A stretch of DNA of 64,000 bases. It comes from Brucella haematophila. Its GTDB lineage: Bacteria; Pseudomonadota; Alphaproteobacteria; Rhizobiales; Rhizobiaceae. The notes under the pieces are model-generated. The model did no database searches and was not told where the DNA came from. It saw only the letters and a program-made list of their open reading frames with translations. The stretch is taken from the NCBI RefSeq assembly GCF_005938105.1, contig NZ_VCPE01000015.1:92507-156506 (forward strand), given 5' to 3'. The position numbers and the translations under genes are program-made. Shown here piece by piece: positions 53,830 through 62,424 of the stretch. The first letter of the stretch is position 1. Each line of letters starts with the position of its first letter.

Positions 53830-55140
53830 TCAGTCCATCACAGGCAAAGGTTCAGCTTTTCCTACGATGAAGGCGTATGAAAACGCCCCGGTTAGCGCCA
53901 TGCAAGAGGCGAGCAGGAAGACCGGTGCATAACTTCCACCGAACTTGTCGAGCAGAAAGCCAAAGACCAAGGGACTGATGATACCGGCAATATTTGCCGC
54001 AAAATTTTGGATCCCGCCAATTGAAGCAACATGTCGCGAGCTTGGCGCAATATCCGCAGGAAGCGCCCAGATTGCTGTGCCAGCAACCGCGAGACTGCTG
54101 TAAGAAATGGCCAAAAAAAACAGCGCCGCGTAAAGAGATTCCACGCTTGCGGCCGGCAGGATTGCAGCGCCGCCAATCATGCCACCAACCATGATTGTTT
54201 TACGGACTTTCGTAACATCGGCGCCTTTACGAATATGATGATCAGCATATGCACCGATAGACCACGCAGAAACAACGGCGAGAAGGCCCGGAATCATTCC
54301 GTATAAACCAAGCGACTTCAGATCGAGCCCGCGCGCATCTTTGAGAAATGAGGGAAACCAGGTGAGGAAGAAATAGATCACGAAGTTCAGGCAGAAAAAG
54401 CCCAACATCATACCCCAGATCGTCCGATAGCGGAAAAGAGACTTCCACGACAACCGGGCCGCCGTTTCATCGTCATTTTCAGCGGTGCGTCCGCCATTTT
54501 CAGCGATATAGCGCCGTTCTTCCTCATTGGCCCACGGATGCTCGCCTGGAGAACGATAGGTTTTATACCATGCAAACGCCCAAACCACACCAATCGCGCC
54601 AAGAATCAGGAACGAGTAATGCCAAGTTGCGAACGCAATGATGGCCGTCACAATGGGCAGCGCGAGCACAGTGCCTACTCTCGAGCCAGAATCGATAACG
54701 GCGACCGAAAAAGCGCGTTCGCTACGGGGAAACCACTGCGACGTCGCTTTGATTGCGGATGGATATGCCGGCGCTTCGCCTGCACCAAGTGCGAAACGCA
54801 CCGCGAAGAAGCTCCAGAAGCTGTTTGCAAGCGGCGTGAGCATCGTAAATACAGACCACCAAATTGCTGCAAGCGAAAAGGTTTTCCGTGCGCCCAATTT
54901 GTCGGTGATCCATCCAGCAAATAGCATCATGCCATCATACGCCCAAAAGAAGGCTCCGAGGATGAGACCTTTCTGAGTATTTGTGAGCTCTAGCCCCAAT
55001 TCAGCGTCGATGAATGGAAGCGCGACGCTCATATTGGCGCGATCAAGATAATTGATCGTCATCCCCGCGAAACACATGAACAGAATGAAATATCTGGCCC
55101 GTGTTTTCACGCCAGATGATGACAAATGTTGTTGAAGCAT
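53830..55140 (-). CDS. MFS anion:cation symporter (sugar-acid transporter, GarP/ExuT-like)
   Basis: 436 residues, 12 predicted membrane helices. Family marks include NYLDRANMSVALPFIDAELG in the first helix region, GWITDKLGARKTF between helices 2 and 3, and RFALGAGEAPAYPSAIKATS. This subfamily carries galactarate, glucarate, galactonate or hexuronate across the inner membrane with protons. Being next to mannonate dehydratase and a GntR regulator supports a sugar-acid substrate. It is transcribed on the minus strand in the same direction as the enolase-like, kinase and dehydratase genes. Confidence 0.9.
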   Translation of the reverse strand: MLQQHLSSSGVKTRARYFILFMCFAGMTINYLDRANMSVALPFIDAELGLELTNTQKGLILGAFFWAYDGMMLFAGWITDKLGARKTFSLAAIWWSVFTMLTPLANSFWSFFAVRFALGAGEAPAYPSAIKATSQWFPRSERAFSVAVIDSGSRVGTVLALPIVTAIIAFATWHYSFLILGAIGVVWAFAWYKTYRSPGEHPWANEEERRYIAENGGRTAENDDETAARLSWKSLFRYRTIWGMMLGFFCLNFVIYFFLTWFPSFLKDARGLDLKSLGLYGMIPGLLAVVSAWSIGAYADHHIRKGADVTKVRKTIMVGGMIGGAAILPAASVESLYAALFFLAISYSSLAVAGTAIWALPADIAPSSRHVASIGGIQNFAANIAGIISPLVFGFLLDKFGGSYAPVFLLASCMALTGAFSYAFIVGKAEPLPVMD

Positions 55141-55244
55141 TCTTATCCTCCTCCGATATGCTTAACGCATCCCCCGGATAATTTTCCGATTGGGATACCG
55201 TTCTCGGCAGCCGCTCATCCACGACCACCGGAACGCCTTACGTG

Positions 55245-56528
55245 TTAATTGAACGCCAAAGCTCGCCCTGCAGCAAAGCTCGCTGATGCGCCCATGGCCT
55301 CCTCAATCCGCAGACACTCATTCCACTTAGCCATCCGCTCGGACCTCGAAAATGATCCGACTTTGAATTGCCCCGCGTCCCAACCAATAGCGAGATGAGC
55401 AATGGTCAAATCTTCAGTCTCACCAGAACGGGCCGAAACGATTGTGCCGAGCCCAGCTTCTTTGCCCGCATCAAGCGCAGCCTTCGTTTCACTGACTGTT
55501 CCCGCCTGATTTAACTTAATCAACACAGCAGTGGCCGCCTTTGCCGCGACACCCGCGCGGACGCGGTCTGCATTGGTGACAAAGAAGTCGTCACCGATCA
55601 CCTGACATCTTTCGCCATGGGCTTGCGTGAAAGCAATGAAGCCATCCCGATCATCTTCTGCGACGGGATCTTCAATGGAAACGATAGGATAGGTCTCAAT
55701 CCATCGTCCGAGCATGTCGATCAGGTTGCTCGTGTCGAGTTTTTGCCCATCAAGTGCAAGCGTATACACTCCGTTTCGTCCGAATTCCGATGCGGCGACG
55801 TCAAGTGAAATAGCGATCTCGCTGCCCGGTTTGAAACCTGCGGCGTCAATGGCTTTAACGAGCGCATCCAGAGCTTCTTCATTGGATTTGAACGCGGGCC
55901 AGAATCCACCCTCGTCCGCAACACCTTGCAACCGTCCCGTTTGTTTCATGAAGGCACCGGCGGCGCGATAGACTTCAGCGGTCCAGTCAATAGCTTCGCG
56001 GAAAGACGTTGCGGCTGGGGCCATCACCATAAAATCTTGGATGTCGACCCTTTTTGCCGCATGGGCGCCGCCGCCGAAAATTTGAATCTCGGGTAAGGGC
56101 ATTCGTACGGGTTTTCCATCTGCAAGATATTGCCATAGCGGCAGGTGTGCTGCAGCGGCACGCGCATGCAGCACCGCCATGGAGGTCGCGACGAGCGCGT
56201 TGCCACCAAGCCGGCTTTTATTTGGCGTTCCGTCGAGGCCGATCAGCGTCGCGTCAATCCCATCCTGATCATCGGCATCGCGACCCGCAAGGGTTGCTGC
56301 GATTTCAACATTGACGTTGTTGACTGCATTCGAGACATCAAAGCCACCGAAAGCAGCCCCGCCATCCCTTAAGTCCACAGCTTCACCGCTGCCGGTCGAC
56401 GCACCAGCAGGCGCAATGGCGCGCCCCGTAAACCCGCCAGCCAAGGTGACTTCGGCTTCCACTGTTGGACGACCACGAGAGTCCCATACGCGGCGGCCTC
56501 TTATGCTCTTAATCGTCGTGTCAGTCAT
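55245..56528 (-). CDS. Enolase paralogue with altered active site
   Basis: 427 residues, full enolase length. Conserved: the swivel loop GASTGSGEA, His156, Glu206 in VADEGGFWPAF, metal ligands Asp243, Glu286 (SIEDP) and Asp313 (IGDDFF), Lys338 (LIKLNQ) and Lys389. Changed: the position of catalytic Glu168 is Asp165 (VDIQDF), and the otherwise near-invariant histidine before RSGETED (His373 in yeast enolase) is Ala366. These positions were aligned by eye. The gene overlaps the kinase gene by 8 bases and sits in a sugar-acid operon, so it is not the housekeeping glycolytic enzyme. It might still turn 2-phosphoglycerate to phosphoenolpyruvate slowly, or act on another phosphorylated acid. Confidence 0.88.
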   Translation of the reverse strand: MTDTTIKSIRGRRVWDSRGRPTVEAEVTLAGGFTGRAIAPAGASTGSGEAVDLRDGGAAFGGFDVSNAVNNVNVEIAATLAGRDADDQDGIDATLIGLDGTPNKSRLGGNALVATSMAVLHARAAAAHLPLWQYLADGKPVRMPLPEIQIFGGGAHAAKRVDIQDFMVMAPAATSFREAIDWTAEVYRAAGAFMKQTGRLQGVADEGGFWPAFKSNEEALDALVKAIDAAGFKPGSEIAISLDVAASEFGRNGVYTLALDGQKLDTSNLIDMLGRWIETYPIVSIEDPVAEDDRDGFIAFTQAHGERCQVIGDDFFVTNADRVRAGVAAKAATAVLIKLNQAGTVSETKAALDAGKEAGLGTIVSARSGETEDLTIAHLAIGWDAGQFKVGSFSRSERMAKWNECLRIEEAMGASASFAAGRALAFN

Positions 56529-57549
56529 GCTTGGACAACTCCGTGAGCCAATAATGTTTGATATGAGAAAGTGACGCGCCTCGCTGCTTGATCAGCAACC
56601 GGCTATTCCTGCGAACGAACTCGATGTCAGTTTCTTTGGTCAGATACTCGACAGGCGATTTACCATCGACGCGCGCCAGACTTAACGCGGGCAATAGCAA
56701 AGCTGCTCTCGCTTCAACGATTGTTCTGTCTTCCCAGTCGACGCCTTCGAGATAGCGCTGCGTTAACGCGGCGAAACTGAGAGCGTAATCTTTTGCCGAT
56801 GCTGGATTCCAAACAGCTTTGAGAAGAAGATGATTGAGGCAGAAAGCGAGGTCAAAAGCTGGATCGCCGTACCAGGCGCATTCCGCATCCAGCAATACAG
56901 GACCATTCGCCCCCATTAGAATGTTTTTGGGGCTCACGTCACCGTGCACCAGAGCTTTTCGTGTATTGAGAGTTTGTCGGGATAACTCGAACAACTGCCC
57001 GGATAGATCGCCATGTTTATGTGCGATCGCTTCGATGTAAGGCTCCAAGCGGATCGAATGGAATACTTCATCGTTCGCGAAACGGCGTGAGACTTCAGTT
57101 CGATTTGCGGTTGACGAATGTATCGTTGATAGTATTTCGCCCAGCTTTGAAGCAAATTGGATATCCACCCTTCCGCGAAGAAGCTCGGCCTTCCACACTG
57201 GATTAGTTGCAGGCTCCAAGTAATCCATCGCAAACACGCCTTTATCGGGATCATGAGCGAGAATGTGCGGCGCGGAGTGACTGACGGCCTTACCCGCAAC
57301 CAAGAGCCATTCAACTTCACTCGCATTTCTGGAAACAGGCGCGTTCCATTCCTGAGAAACACGAAGCCGTGCCAAGGCTTTCTTGACGACGAATGAACTG
57401 GTTGGCGTAATGATCTTCCAGATATCTGATGCCACGCCTCCTGTTAGGGGCGTTGCATTGAAAGCATCAGCTTCCACCAATCCGCTTGCCGTCAAAAATT
57501 CGGCGATGACCGGATCTAATACCGCATCTTTCTTTTGTGTACAGGCCAT
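56521..57549 (-). CDS. APH-family (aminoglycoside phosphotransferase fold) small-molecule kinase
   Basis: 342 residues from the ATG at 57549 (the ATG at 57582 adds 11 odd residues). The catalytic loop is LVHGDVSPKNILM with the metal-binding Asp in LLDAECAWYGDPAFDLAF. The ATP-binding Lys is probably in SFVVKKALARL. It would phosphorylate a hydroxyl of a small metabolite in the cytoplasm. Coupling to the enolase paralogue by an 8-base overlap and to the dehydratase upstream suggests a substrate such as glycerate rather than an antibiotic. It could be read as an aminoglycoside kinase by naive annotation. Confidence 0.85.
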   Translation of the reverse strand: MACTQKKDAVLDPVIAEFLTASGLVEADAFNATPLTGGVASDIWKIITPTSSFVVKKALARLRVSQEWNAPVSRNASEVEWLLVAGKAVSHSAPHILAHDPDKGVFAMDYLEPATNPVWKAELLRGRVDIQFASKLGEILSTIHSSTANRTEVSRRFANDEVFHSIRLEPYIEAIAHKHGDLSGQLFELSRQTLNTRKALVHGDVSPKNILMGANGPVLLDAECAWYGDPAFDLAFCLNHLLLKAVWNPASAKDYALSFAALTQRYLEGVDWEDRTIVEARAALLLPALSLARVDGKSPVEYLTKETDIEFVRRNSRLLIKQRGASLSHIKHYWLTELSKHD

Positions 57550-57655
57550 TTTTGAAACTCTGTATTGGCCACAACCACACATAGGAAGTCGCGACTATAA
57601 GGTCTCCGCTGACAGAGGTGCCGCCAACGGAGATTTCCAGATAAAGGTATAAAGC

Positions 57656-58867
57656 TTAGTTGACCGGCGCCATCAGTGGCCGCAAACCCAATTCAAGCAG
57701 CTGATCCGTGGTTTCCATAACGCCACGAAGCTCAGCAAGACCTTTCAAACGCCCTATGCATGAATATCCTGGATTGACGTTTTTGTTGGCGTCATCAACC
57801 AGCACATGGCCGTGGTCTGGCCGCATTGGTATCAGGAAATCTAGGAGACCCGCATCACGCCTGCGCCGCTCTTCTTTTAGTAGCTCAACGATCACACCAA
57901 CCATATTCGTATCTCCTTCGAGATGGTCGGACTCCATGAATGAGCCATCAGGGTCCCGGGTTACATTTCTCAAATGTGCAAAATGAATACGTGGACCAAA
58001 CTCTTTTGCCATAGCCACTACATCGTTATCTGGTCGCGATGTAAGGGAGCCTACGCAAAGCGTGAGACCATTTGCGTTACTGTCTACACATTCGAGAATT
58101 TTACGGATATCAGCGGCTGTGGAGACAACGCGCGGAAGACCAAACAACGAGAACGGCGGATCATCCGGATGAATAGCTAGCTTTACGCCGTACTCCTCAG
58201 CAATCGGGACGATTTCACGCTGGAATTCATGCAGGTTCTCACGCATCTGGTCATCGGTGATGTCATCAAACTGGGCAATCCGCTCACGAATACCTTCCCG
58301 GGTATGGGAATCTTCGCCGCCCGGCAATCCCGCGATGATATTATGCTCTAGCTGTGCGATGTATGCTTCAGTGAACCTTTTAAACCGACCATTCGCGGCC
58401 TCAATCAACTCGGAAGGATAGTCGCTTTCCGCGTTCTTGCGCTTCAGGACAAGGAGATCATAAGCAACGAAATCAACCATGTCGAAGCGAAGCGCAAGGC
58501 CGCCAGTCGCTGTTTTGTGCCTCAGGTCAGTACGTGTCCAGTCCACAACTGGCATGAAATTATAGCAAACAACCGGGACTCCGGCCTTTCCCAGGTTCAT
58601 CAAGCTATCTTTCCAGGCGTCAACATACTGACGCCATGGCCCCTGACGAAGCTTGATCGACGTATGAACGGGGATCGACTCACAAACCGACCAAATCAGG
58701 CCTTTCTCGCGGACTAGATTGTGATGCTGGTCGATTTCCTCGCGCGCCCAAACCCGCCCATCGTAAATATGATGGAGAGCAGTCACGATTCCATGGGCTC
58801 CCGCCTGCTTTGCATCGTCCAACGATACAGGATCGGCCGTTCCGAACCACCGCCAACTCTGAAGCAT
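57656..58867 (-). CDS. uxuA: D-mannonate dehydratase (UxuA)
   Basis: 403 residues from the ATG at 58867 (GGAGG upstream, giving the expected N-terminus MLQSWRWFGTADPVSL). TIM-barrel metalloenzyme. Recognisable segments: GAHGIVTALHHIYDGRVWAR, WSVCESIPVHTSIKL, CYNFMPVVDWTRTDL, IHPDDPP, ESDHLEGDTNMVGVI and MRPDHGHVLVDD. It removes water from D-mannonate to give 2-keto-3-deoxygluconate, the usual step after hexuronate isomerisation and reduction. It is the first gene of the minus-strand group and diverges from the SDR/FAH pair. Confidence 0.93.
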   Translation of the reverse strand: MLQSWRWFGTADPVSLDDAKQAGAHGIVTALHHIYDGRVWAREEIDQHHNLVREKGLIWSVCESIPVHTSIKLRQGPWRQYVDAWKDSLMNLGKAGVPVVCYNFMPVVDWTRTDLRHKTATGGLALRFDMVDFVAYDLLVLKRKNAESDYPSELIEAANGRFKRFTEAYIAQLEHNIIAGLPGGEDSHTREGIRERIAQFDDITDDQMRENLHEFQREIVPIAEEYGVKLAIHPDDPPFSLFGLPRVVSTAADIRKILECVDSNANGLTLCVGSLTSRPDNDVVAMAKEFGPRIHFAHLRNVTRDPDGSFMESDHLEGDTNMVGVIVELLKEERRRRDAGLLDFLIPMRPDHGHVLVDDANKNVNPGYSCIGRLKGLAELRGVMETTDQLLELGLRPLMAPVN

Positions 58868-58884
58868 TCCAAATCCTCCTGCTA

Positions 58885-58984
58885 ATATGTGGGACAAATT
58901 AAACGCAAACTTCGATAATGCAAGCGTTTTTCTCGGATATAGTCGTGTTTTGTACGGACATGATGTTTATATTGTCCCATATAT
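58885..58984. promoter_or_regulatory. Divergent promoter with paired ATATRTGGGACAAW sites
   Basis: ATATGTGGGACAAATT at 58885-58900 (plus strand) and the reverse complement of 58969-58984, ATATATGGGACAATAT, match at 13 of 16 positions and face each other. They lie near the uxuA start and between it and the SDR start, so they are good candidates for the FCD-type regulator at 52988. The mapping is inferred. Confidence 0.6.
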
Positions 58985-59140
58985 ATCTTGATTGGCCCTC
59001 TACATTTCAATATGGTGCCGAGGACTTATAGGGCGCGGAGATGAGCGCAGGCTGATTTCCAAACGCTGTATTGTTCTCCCTCAAATCAGCGGCCCTGCAA
59101 TCAAAGCCACGACGAATGACAATCAAGACTGGAGGAATAC

Positions 59141-59896
59141 ATGACGAGTGAACCGAAGCCTTCCGGGCGACTATCAGGGAAACGCGCTTTTGTTACGGCT
59201 GGGGCGCAGGGGATTGGTCGAGCAATTGCGATAAGATTTGCCGAAGAAGGAGCGATTGTGACCGTCGCCGATCTTAACGGTGAAAAATTGGCTGAGCTTA
59301 CTCGGTTCGGCGTCAAAACGATGTCATTTGATGCGTCCGATGGGGCTGCGGTTGCAGCAGCTTTCAGCGAACATCGTAATCTGGATATTCTGGTAAACTG
59401 TGTGGGCTGGGTGCACCATGGGACAATTCTCGATGCTGATGAAGCAGCGTGGAATCAATCATTTAAGCTAAATGTGGACCCGATGTATCATGCAATACGA
59501 GCGGCGCTTCCCGATATGCTTGCAGCCGGCAAAGGGAGCATCGTCAATATTGCGTCTGCGGCGTCCTCCCTTAAAGGTTTCCCCAACCGCGCAGCCTATG
59601 GAACAACAAAGGCAGCCGTTATTGGCCTTACTAAAGCGGTGGCCGCTGATTTCGTAGGGCGCGGCATTCGATGCAATGCAATCTGTCCAGGTACGATTGC
59701 TTCTCCATCTCTTGAGGAACGCATCAACGCGTTTGACGATCCTGTTGCCGCACGTGAGGCTTTTATCTCCAGGCAACCTATGGGCCGACTTGGAACTCCT
59801 GAAGAAGTTGCCGCGCTTGCAACATATCTGGGATCCGATGAAAGCCGCTTTATGACGGGTGGCGTCGTGCTCATCGATGGCGGCGCAACGAACTGA
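59141..59896 (+). CDS. SDR dehydrogenase, L-2-keto-3-deoxyfuconate dehydrogenase-like
   Basis: 251 residues. Rossmann motif VTAGAQGIGRAIA, catalytic Ser in NIASAAS, YxxxK as YGTTK, and a C-terminus FMTGGVVLIDGGATN. The sequence looks like the SDR partner of FAH-type hydrolases in L-fucose/L-rhamnose non-phosphorylating pathways, which oxidise a 2-keto-3-deoxy acid at C4. Followed by the FAH gene 18 bases later. Given the neighbouring UxuA, its natural substrate might be 2-keto-3-deoxygluconate or its enantiomer. Confidence 0.85.
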   Translation: MTSEPKPSGRLSGKRAFVTAGAQGIGRAIAIRFAEEGAIVTVADLNGEKLAELTRFGVKTMSFDASDGAAVAAAFSEHRNLDILVNCVGWVHHGTILDADEAAWNQSFKLNVDPMYHAIRAALPDMLAAGKGSIVNIASAASSLKGFPNRAAYGTTKAAVIGLTKAVAADFVGRGIRCNAICPGTIASPSLEERINAFDDPVAAREAFISRQPMGRLGTPEEVAALATYLGSDESRFMTGGVVLIDGGATN

Positions 59897-59914
59897 TTAC
59901 TAAAGGAAAACAAA

Positions 59915-60766
59915 ATGAAATTTCTTCGTTATGGACAACCCGGAAAAGAGCGTCCAGCTGTTCTTGATGGCGACGGCAACGCGCGGGACATCAGTTCACT
60001 TGTCGCAGACATCAATCCCGAAACAATCGGCAGTTTGACCGCGCTCAATCTGGAAAGTATCTCAAAATTGCCGCTCATCGATTCATCTGAGCGGATCGGA
60101 CCATGCGTAGGCGGTTCCAGCAAATTCGTTTGCATCGGCCTCAACTACGCCGACCACGCAGCCGAGACAGGTGCCCCAATTCCCGAAGAGCCTATTATTT
60201 TCCTAAAAGCAAATAGCGCGATTTGTGGCCCCAACGACGATATTATGATCCCACCCGGATCACAGAAGACGGACTGGGAAGTTGAACTTGGGATTATCAT
60301 TGGCAAAACTGCGCGACATGTTTCTATTGAACAAGCTCACGAGTACATCGCCGGTTACTCCCTGATCAATGACGTTTCAGAACGGGAATACCAGGTCGAA
60401 CGCGGCGGACAGTGGGATAAAGGCAAAGGCTATGACACATTCGGGCCGATTGGCCCCTGGCTGGTTACTCCTGACGAAATTCCTGATCCCCATAATCTCC
60501 ATATGTGGCTGGAAGTGGATGGGCGGCGCTATCAAAACGGCAGCACCAACACAATGATTTTCAAAGTGCACGAATTGGTTAGTTACGTCAGCCAATTCAT
60601 GTCTCTCCTACCCGGTGATGTGATTAGCACGGGCACACCTCCTGGAGTTGGTCTTGGCCAGCGGCCTCCGGTTTACCTTCGCGCAGGACAGACCATCGAG
60701 TTAGGCATCGAGGGCCTCGGCGTGCAACGGCAGCGCACCATTCCTTCTCCATACAGCAACAACTAG
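59915..60766 (+). CDS. FAH-family hydrolase, 2,4-diketo-3-deoxy acid hydrolase-like
   Basis: 283 residues of the fumarylacetoacetate hydrolase family. Metal ligands: the E-x-E pair in TDWEVELGIIIGKTA and Asp in SLINDVSEREYQVERGGQWD. The segment KFVCIGLNYADHAAETGAP is typical of diketo-deoxy-fuconate/rhamnonate hydrolases. It would cleave a 2,4-diketo-3-deoxy acid to pyruvate plus a hydroxyacid. Together with the SDR it forms the plus-strand arm of the sugar-acid cluster. A hairpin terminator follows at 60779. Confidence 0.88.
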   Translation: MKFLRYGQPGKERPAVLDGDGNARDISSLVADINPETIGSLTALNLESISKLPLIDSSERIGPCVGGSSKFVCIGLNYADHAAETGAPIPEEPIIFLKANSAICGPNDDIMIPPGSQKTDWEVELGIIIGKTARHVSIEQAHEYIAGYSLINDVSEREYQVERGGQWDKGKGYDTFGPIGPWLVTPDEIPDPHNLHMWLEVDGRRYQNGSTNTMIFKVHELVSYVSQFMSLLPGDVISTGTPPGVGLGQRPPVYLRAGQTIELGIEGLGVQRQRTIPSPYSNN

Positions 60767-60778
60767 AACGGAGTTTGC

Positions 60779-60807
60779 CAGGAGCCCGTCAAAGAGGCGG
60801 GCTCCTG
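60779..60807 (+). terminator. Hairpin terminator after the FAH gene
   Basis: CAGGAGCCCG (60779-60788) pairs with CGGGCTCCTG (60798-60807), nine-base loop, 12 bases after the stop. There is no T-tract. Confidence 0.65.
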
Positions 60808-60926
60808 AAGTGGACGGAATAGACCAAATTGGCATTACGCTAACGATATAATATTGGGCCGCGCTAAGACATGGAGCGAGATGAGGCCGCCGACAAATGG
60901 CTTTTGCGGCGCTGCCCTTCACGTTC

Positions 60927-60950
60927 ACGAATTTGATTGCCAGTCAAGAA
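60927..60950 (+). repeat. 24-bp direct repeat, copy 2
   Basis: ACGAATTTGATTGCCAGTCA followed by AGAA; near-copy of 52919-52942. A third partial copy (TGATTGCCAGCCAAGA) lies at about 62469-62484, on the far side of the nucleotidyltransferase gene. Confidence 0.5.
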
Positions 60951-61220
60951 CCCATGCTCTTTCAATTCTGACGTCTGGAATAAGGTCCGAGGCGGCCATT
61001 CGGCTCTTTTGCTGTGAATTGGAACAGCTGCCGTCAAGATGTAACGCCGCCAGCCCCAAATGCATAAAATCTCGCCTGGGTTTTCAGGCGGGCTTGTGAT
61101 TTGCGACTGGAGGGGTAATGGTCGGCTCCCGCCCTCTAGCCTGTTTTGCCTGTGACGGCCCTGGCACAGGCGAGCACCATATCTTGCGCCCATTCCTAGG
61201 CTTTTATTCGCGGTCAATTT

Positions 61221-61298
61221 GTTATAAGGTTTTGGCAGGAACTTATAACGCTGCTAACGGTAAGATTGGCTATAAGGTTTTTGGCAGGAACTTATAAC
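61221..61298 (+). promoter_or_regulatory. Two tandem 29-bp repeats with GTTATAAG...CTTATAAC arms
   Basis: 61221-61249 and 61270-61298 share the same 29-base pattern with a one-base shift in the T-run of the spacer and one changed base in the left arm. Each has complementary 8-base arms around GGTTTTGGCAGGAA-like spacers. They lie 53 bases before the nucleotidyltransferase start. Two copies at a 49-bp period, about 4.7 helical turns, suggest a cooperative operator or autoregulation. No promoter was confidently identified between them. Confidence 0.6.
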
Positions 61299-61350
61299 GA
61301 CATAGTTCAACTCGCCGCCGGTACGACCAACTCATTCGAAAAGGCCGAAG

Positions 61351-62424
61351 ATGAAAGAGATCGACATCAGCTATAGAACGATGTTCGCGGAGTTGGCGCA
61401 GCGGACAATGGATGCACAATTCGTAGCAGACTTCCCTTTAGAAGGATGGTTTGTGACCGTAACCGTCAAAGATCGCGATTATTGGTATTTCGATCTCCCC
61501 ACCCCCGAAGGCAAAGACAAACGAAGCTACGTCGGCCCCGCGAGTGACGAAGCCATCACTAAGCGGGTAAGAGCCCACAAGGAGATCAAGGACAACATCC
61601 GAGAGCGTAGACGCATGGTTAGCACGCTGCGACGCGCCGGCCTTCCCGGTCCGGATCCCTTCGCTGGGGATGTCACGAAGGCCTTAGCCGATGCTGGGTT
61701 GTTCCGGCTGCGCGCCATCTTGATTGGGTCGGTGGCATTCAGCACCTATGCTGGAATGCTTGGTGTCCGGCTGCCCTCTGCCGCGCTGCAGACAGGCGAC
61801 GCAGACTTCGCTCAAGACTTCGCAATATCGGCTAGTGTCCAAGATAGTCTCCCGCCAATCCTCGAAATCCTCCAGTCAGTAGACCCTGAATTCCGAGCGA
61901 TTCCGCACCAGGCCGATAAGGCTAAAGTGGTCGCCTTCGTGAACGCCAAAGGCTATCGGGTGGAGTTCTTGACCGGAAATCGGGGATCAGAAGAATACAC
62001 TGGCAAGCCGTCGCCCATGCCCGCCCTCGGCGGCGCGTCGGCGGAGAATCTGCGGTTCCTTGATTACCTGATCTACGAGCCTATCCGCACCGTGCTTCTT
62101 TTCCGCGAAGGCATAAACGTTCTCGTTCCTGCTCCCGAGAGGTATGCCGTACACAAGCTGATTGTGTCGTCGCGAAGACTCACTGATACGTTGGGGCGTT
62201 TGAAGGCTGACAAAGATCTAACACAAGCCGCGTTGCTCTTCGAAGCTCTCGTGGAAACGCGCCACGGCAATGAGTTAAGCGATGCTTGGGAGGAAGCATG
62301 GGAGCGCGGTGATGCGTGGAAAGAGAGCATCGTCAGTGGCTTATCCAGACTACCCAAAAACGGAGTGGAAGCGTTAAGAGAGGCACTCGGTTCCGATGTT
62401 GTGGAAGGCTTACTGAAAAGGTGA
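61351..62424 (+). CDS. Nucleotidyltransferase-fold protein (GSU2403-like family)
   Basis: 357 residues. The polymerase-beta-type NTase pattern is visible as the Gly-Ser in AILIGSVAFSTYAGMLG followed by a D-x-D pair in LQTGDADFAQDF. The N-terminal ~110 residues hold a charged helical region (ITKRVRAHKEIKDNIRERRR). The C-terminal half is mixed. Members of this family are linked in the literature to AbiEii/MNT-like toxin or antitoxin nucleotidyltransferases, but no antitoxin gene is adjacent here. It stands alone, flanked by short direct repeats and an IS630 element, and may be a recent arrival. Confidence 0.75.
   Translation: MKEIDISYRTMFAELAQRTMDAQFVADFPLEGWFVTVTVKDRDYWYFDLPTPEGKDKRSYVGPASDEAITKRVRAHKEIKDNIRERRRMVSTLRRAGLPGPDPFAGDVTKALADAGLFRLRAILIGSVAFSTYAGMLGVRLPSAALQTGDADFAQDFAISASVQDSLPPILEILQSVDPEFRAIPHQADKAKVVAFVNAKGYRVEFLTGNRGSEEYTGKPSPMPALGGASAENLRFLDYLIYEPIRTVLLFREGINVLVPAPERYAVHKLIVSSRRLTDTLGRLKADKDLTQAALLFEALVETRHGNELSDAWEEAWERGDAWKESIVSGLSRLPKNGVEALREALGSDVVEGLLKR

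Noticed and set aside
56521-57549. Antibiotic-resistance aminoglycoside kinase
   Set aside because: The fold is shared, but operon context and overlap with the enolase-like gene point to a metabolic substrate.
60864-61217. 117-codon minus-strand frame before the nucleotidyltransferase
   Set aside because: Overlaps the 24-bp direct repeat, no credible start or similarity; could have been taken for an antitoxin but there is no DNA-binding pattern.
61221-61298. CRISPR-like repeats
   Set aside because: Only two copies with a 20-base gap and strong internal symmetry; no cas genes.
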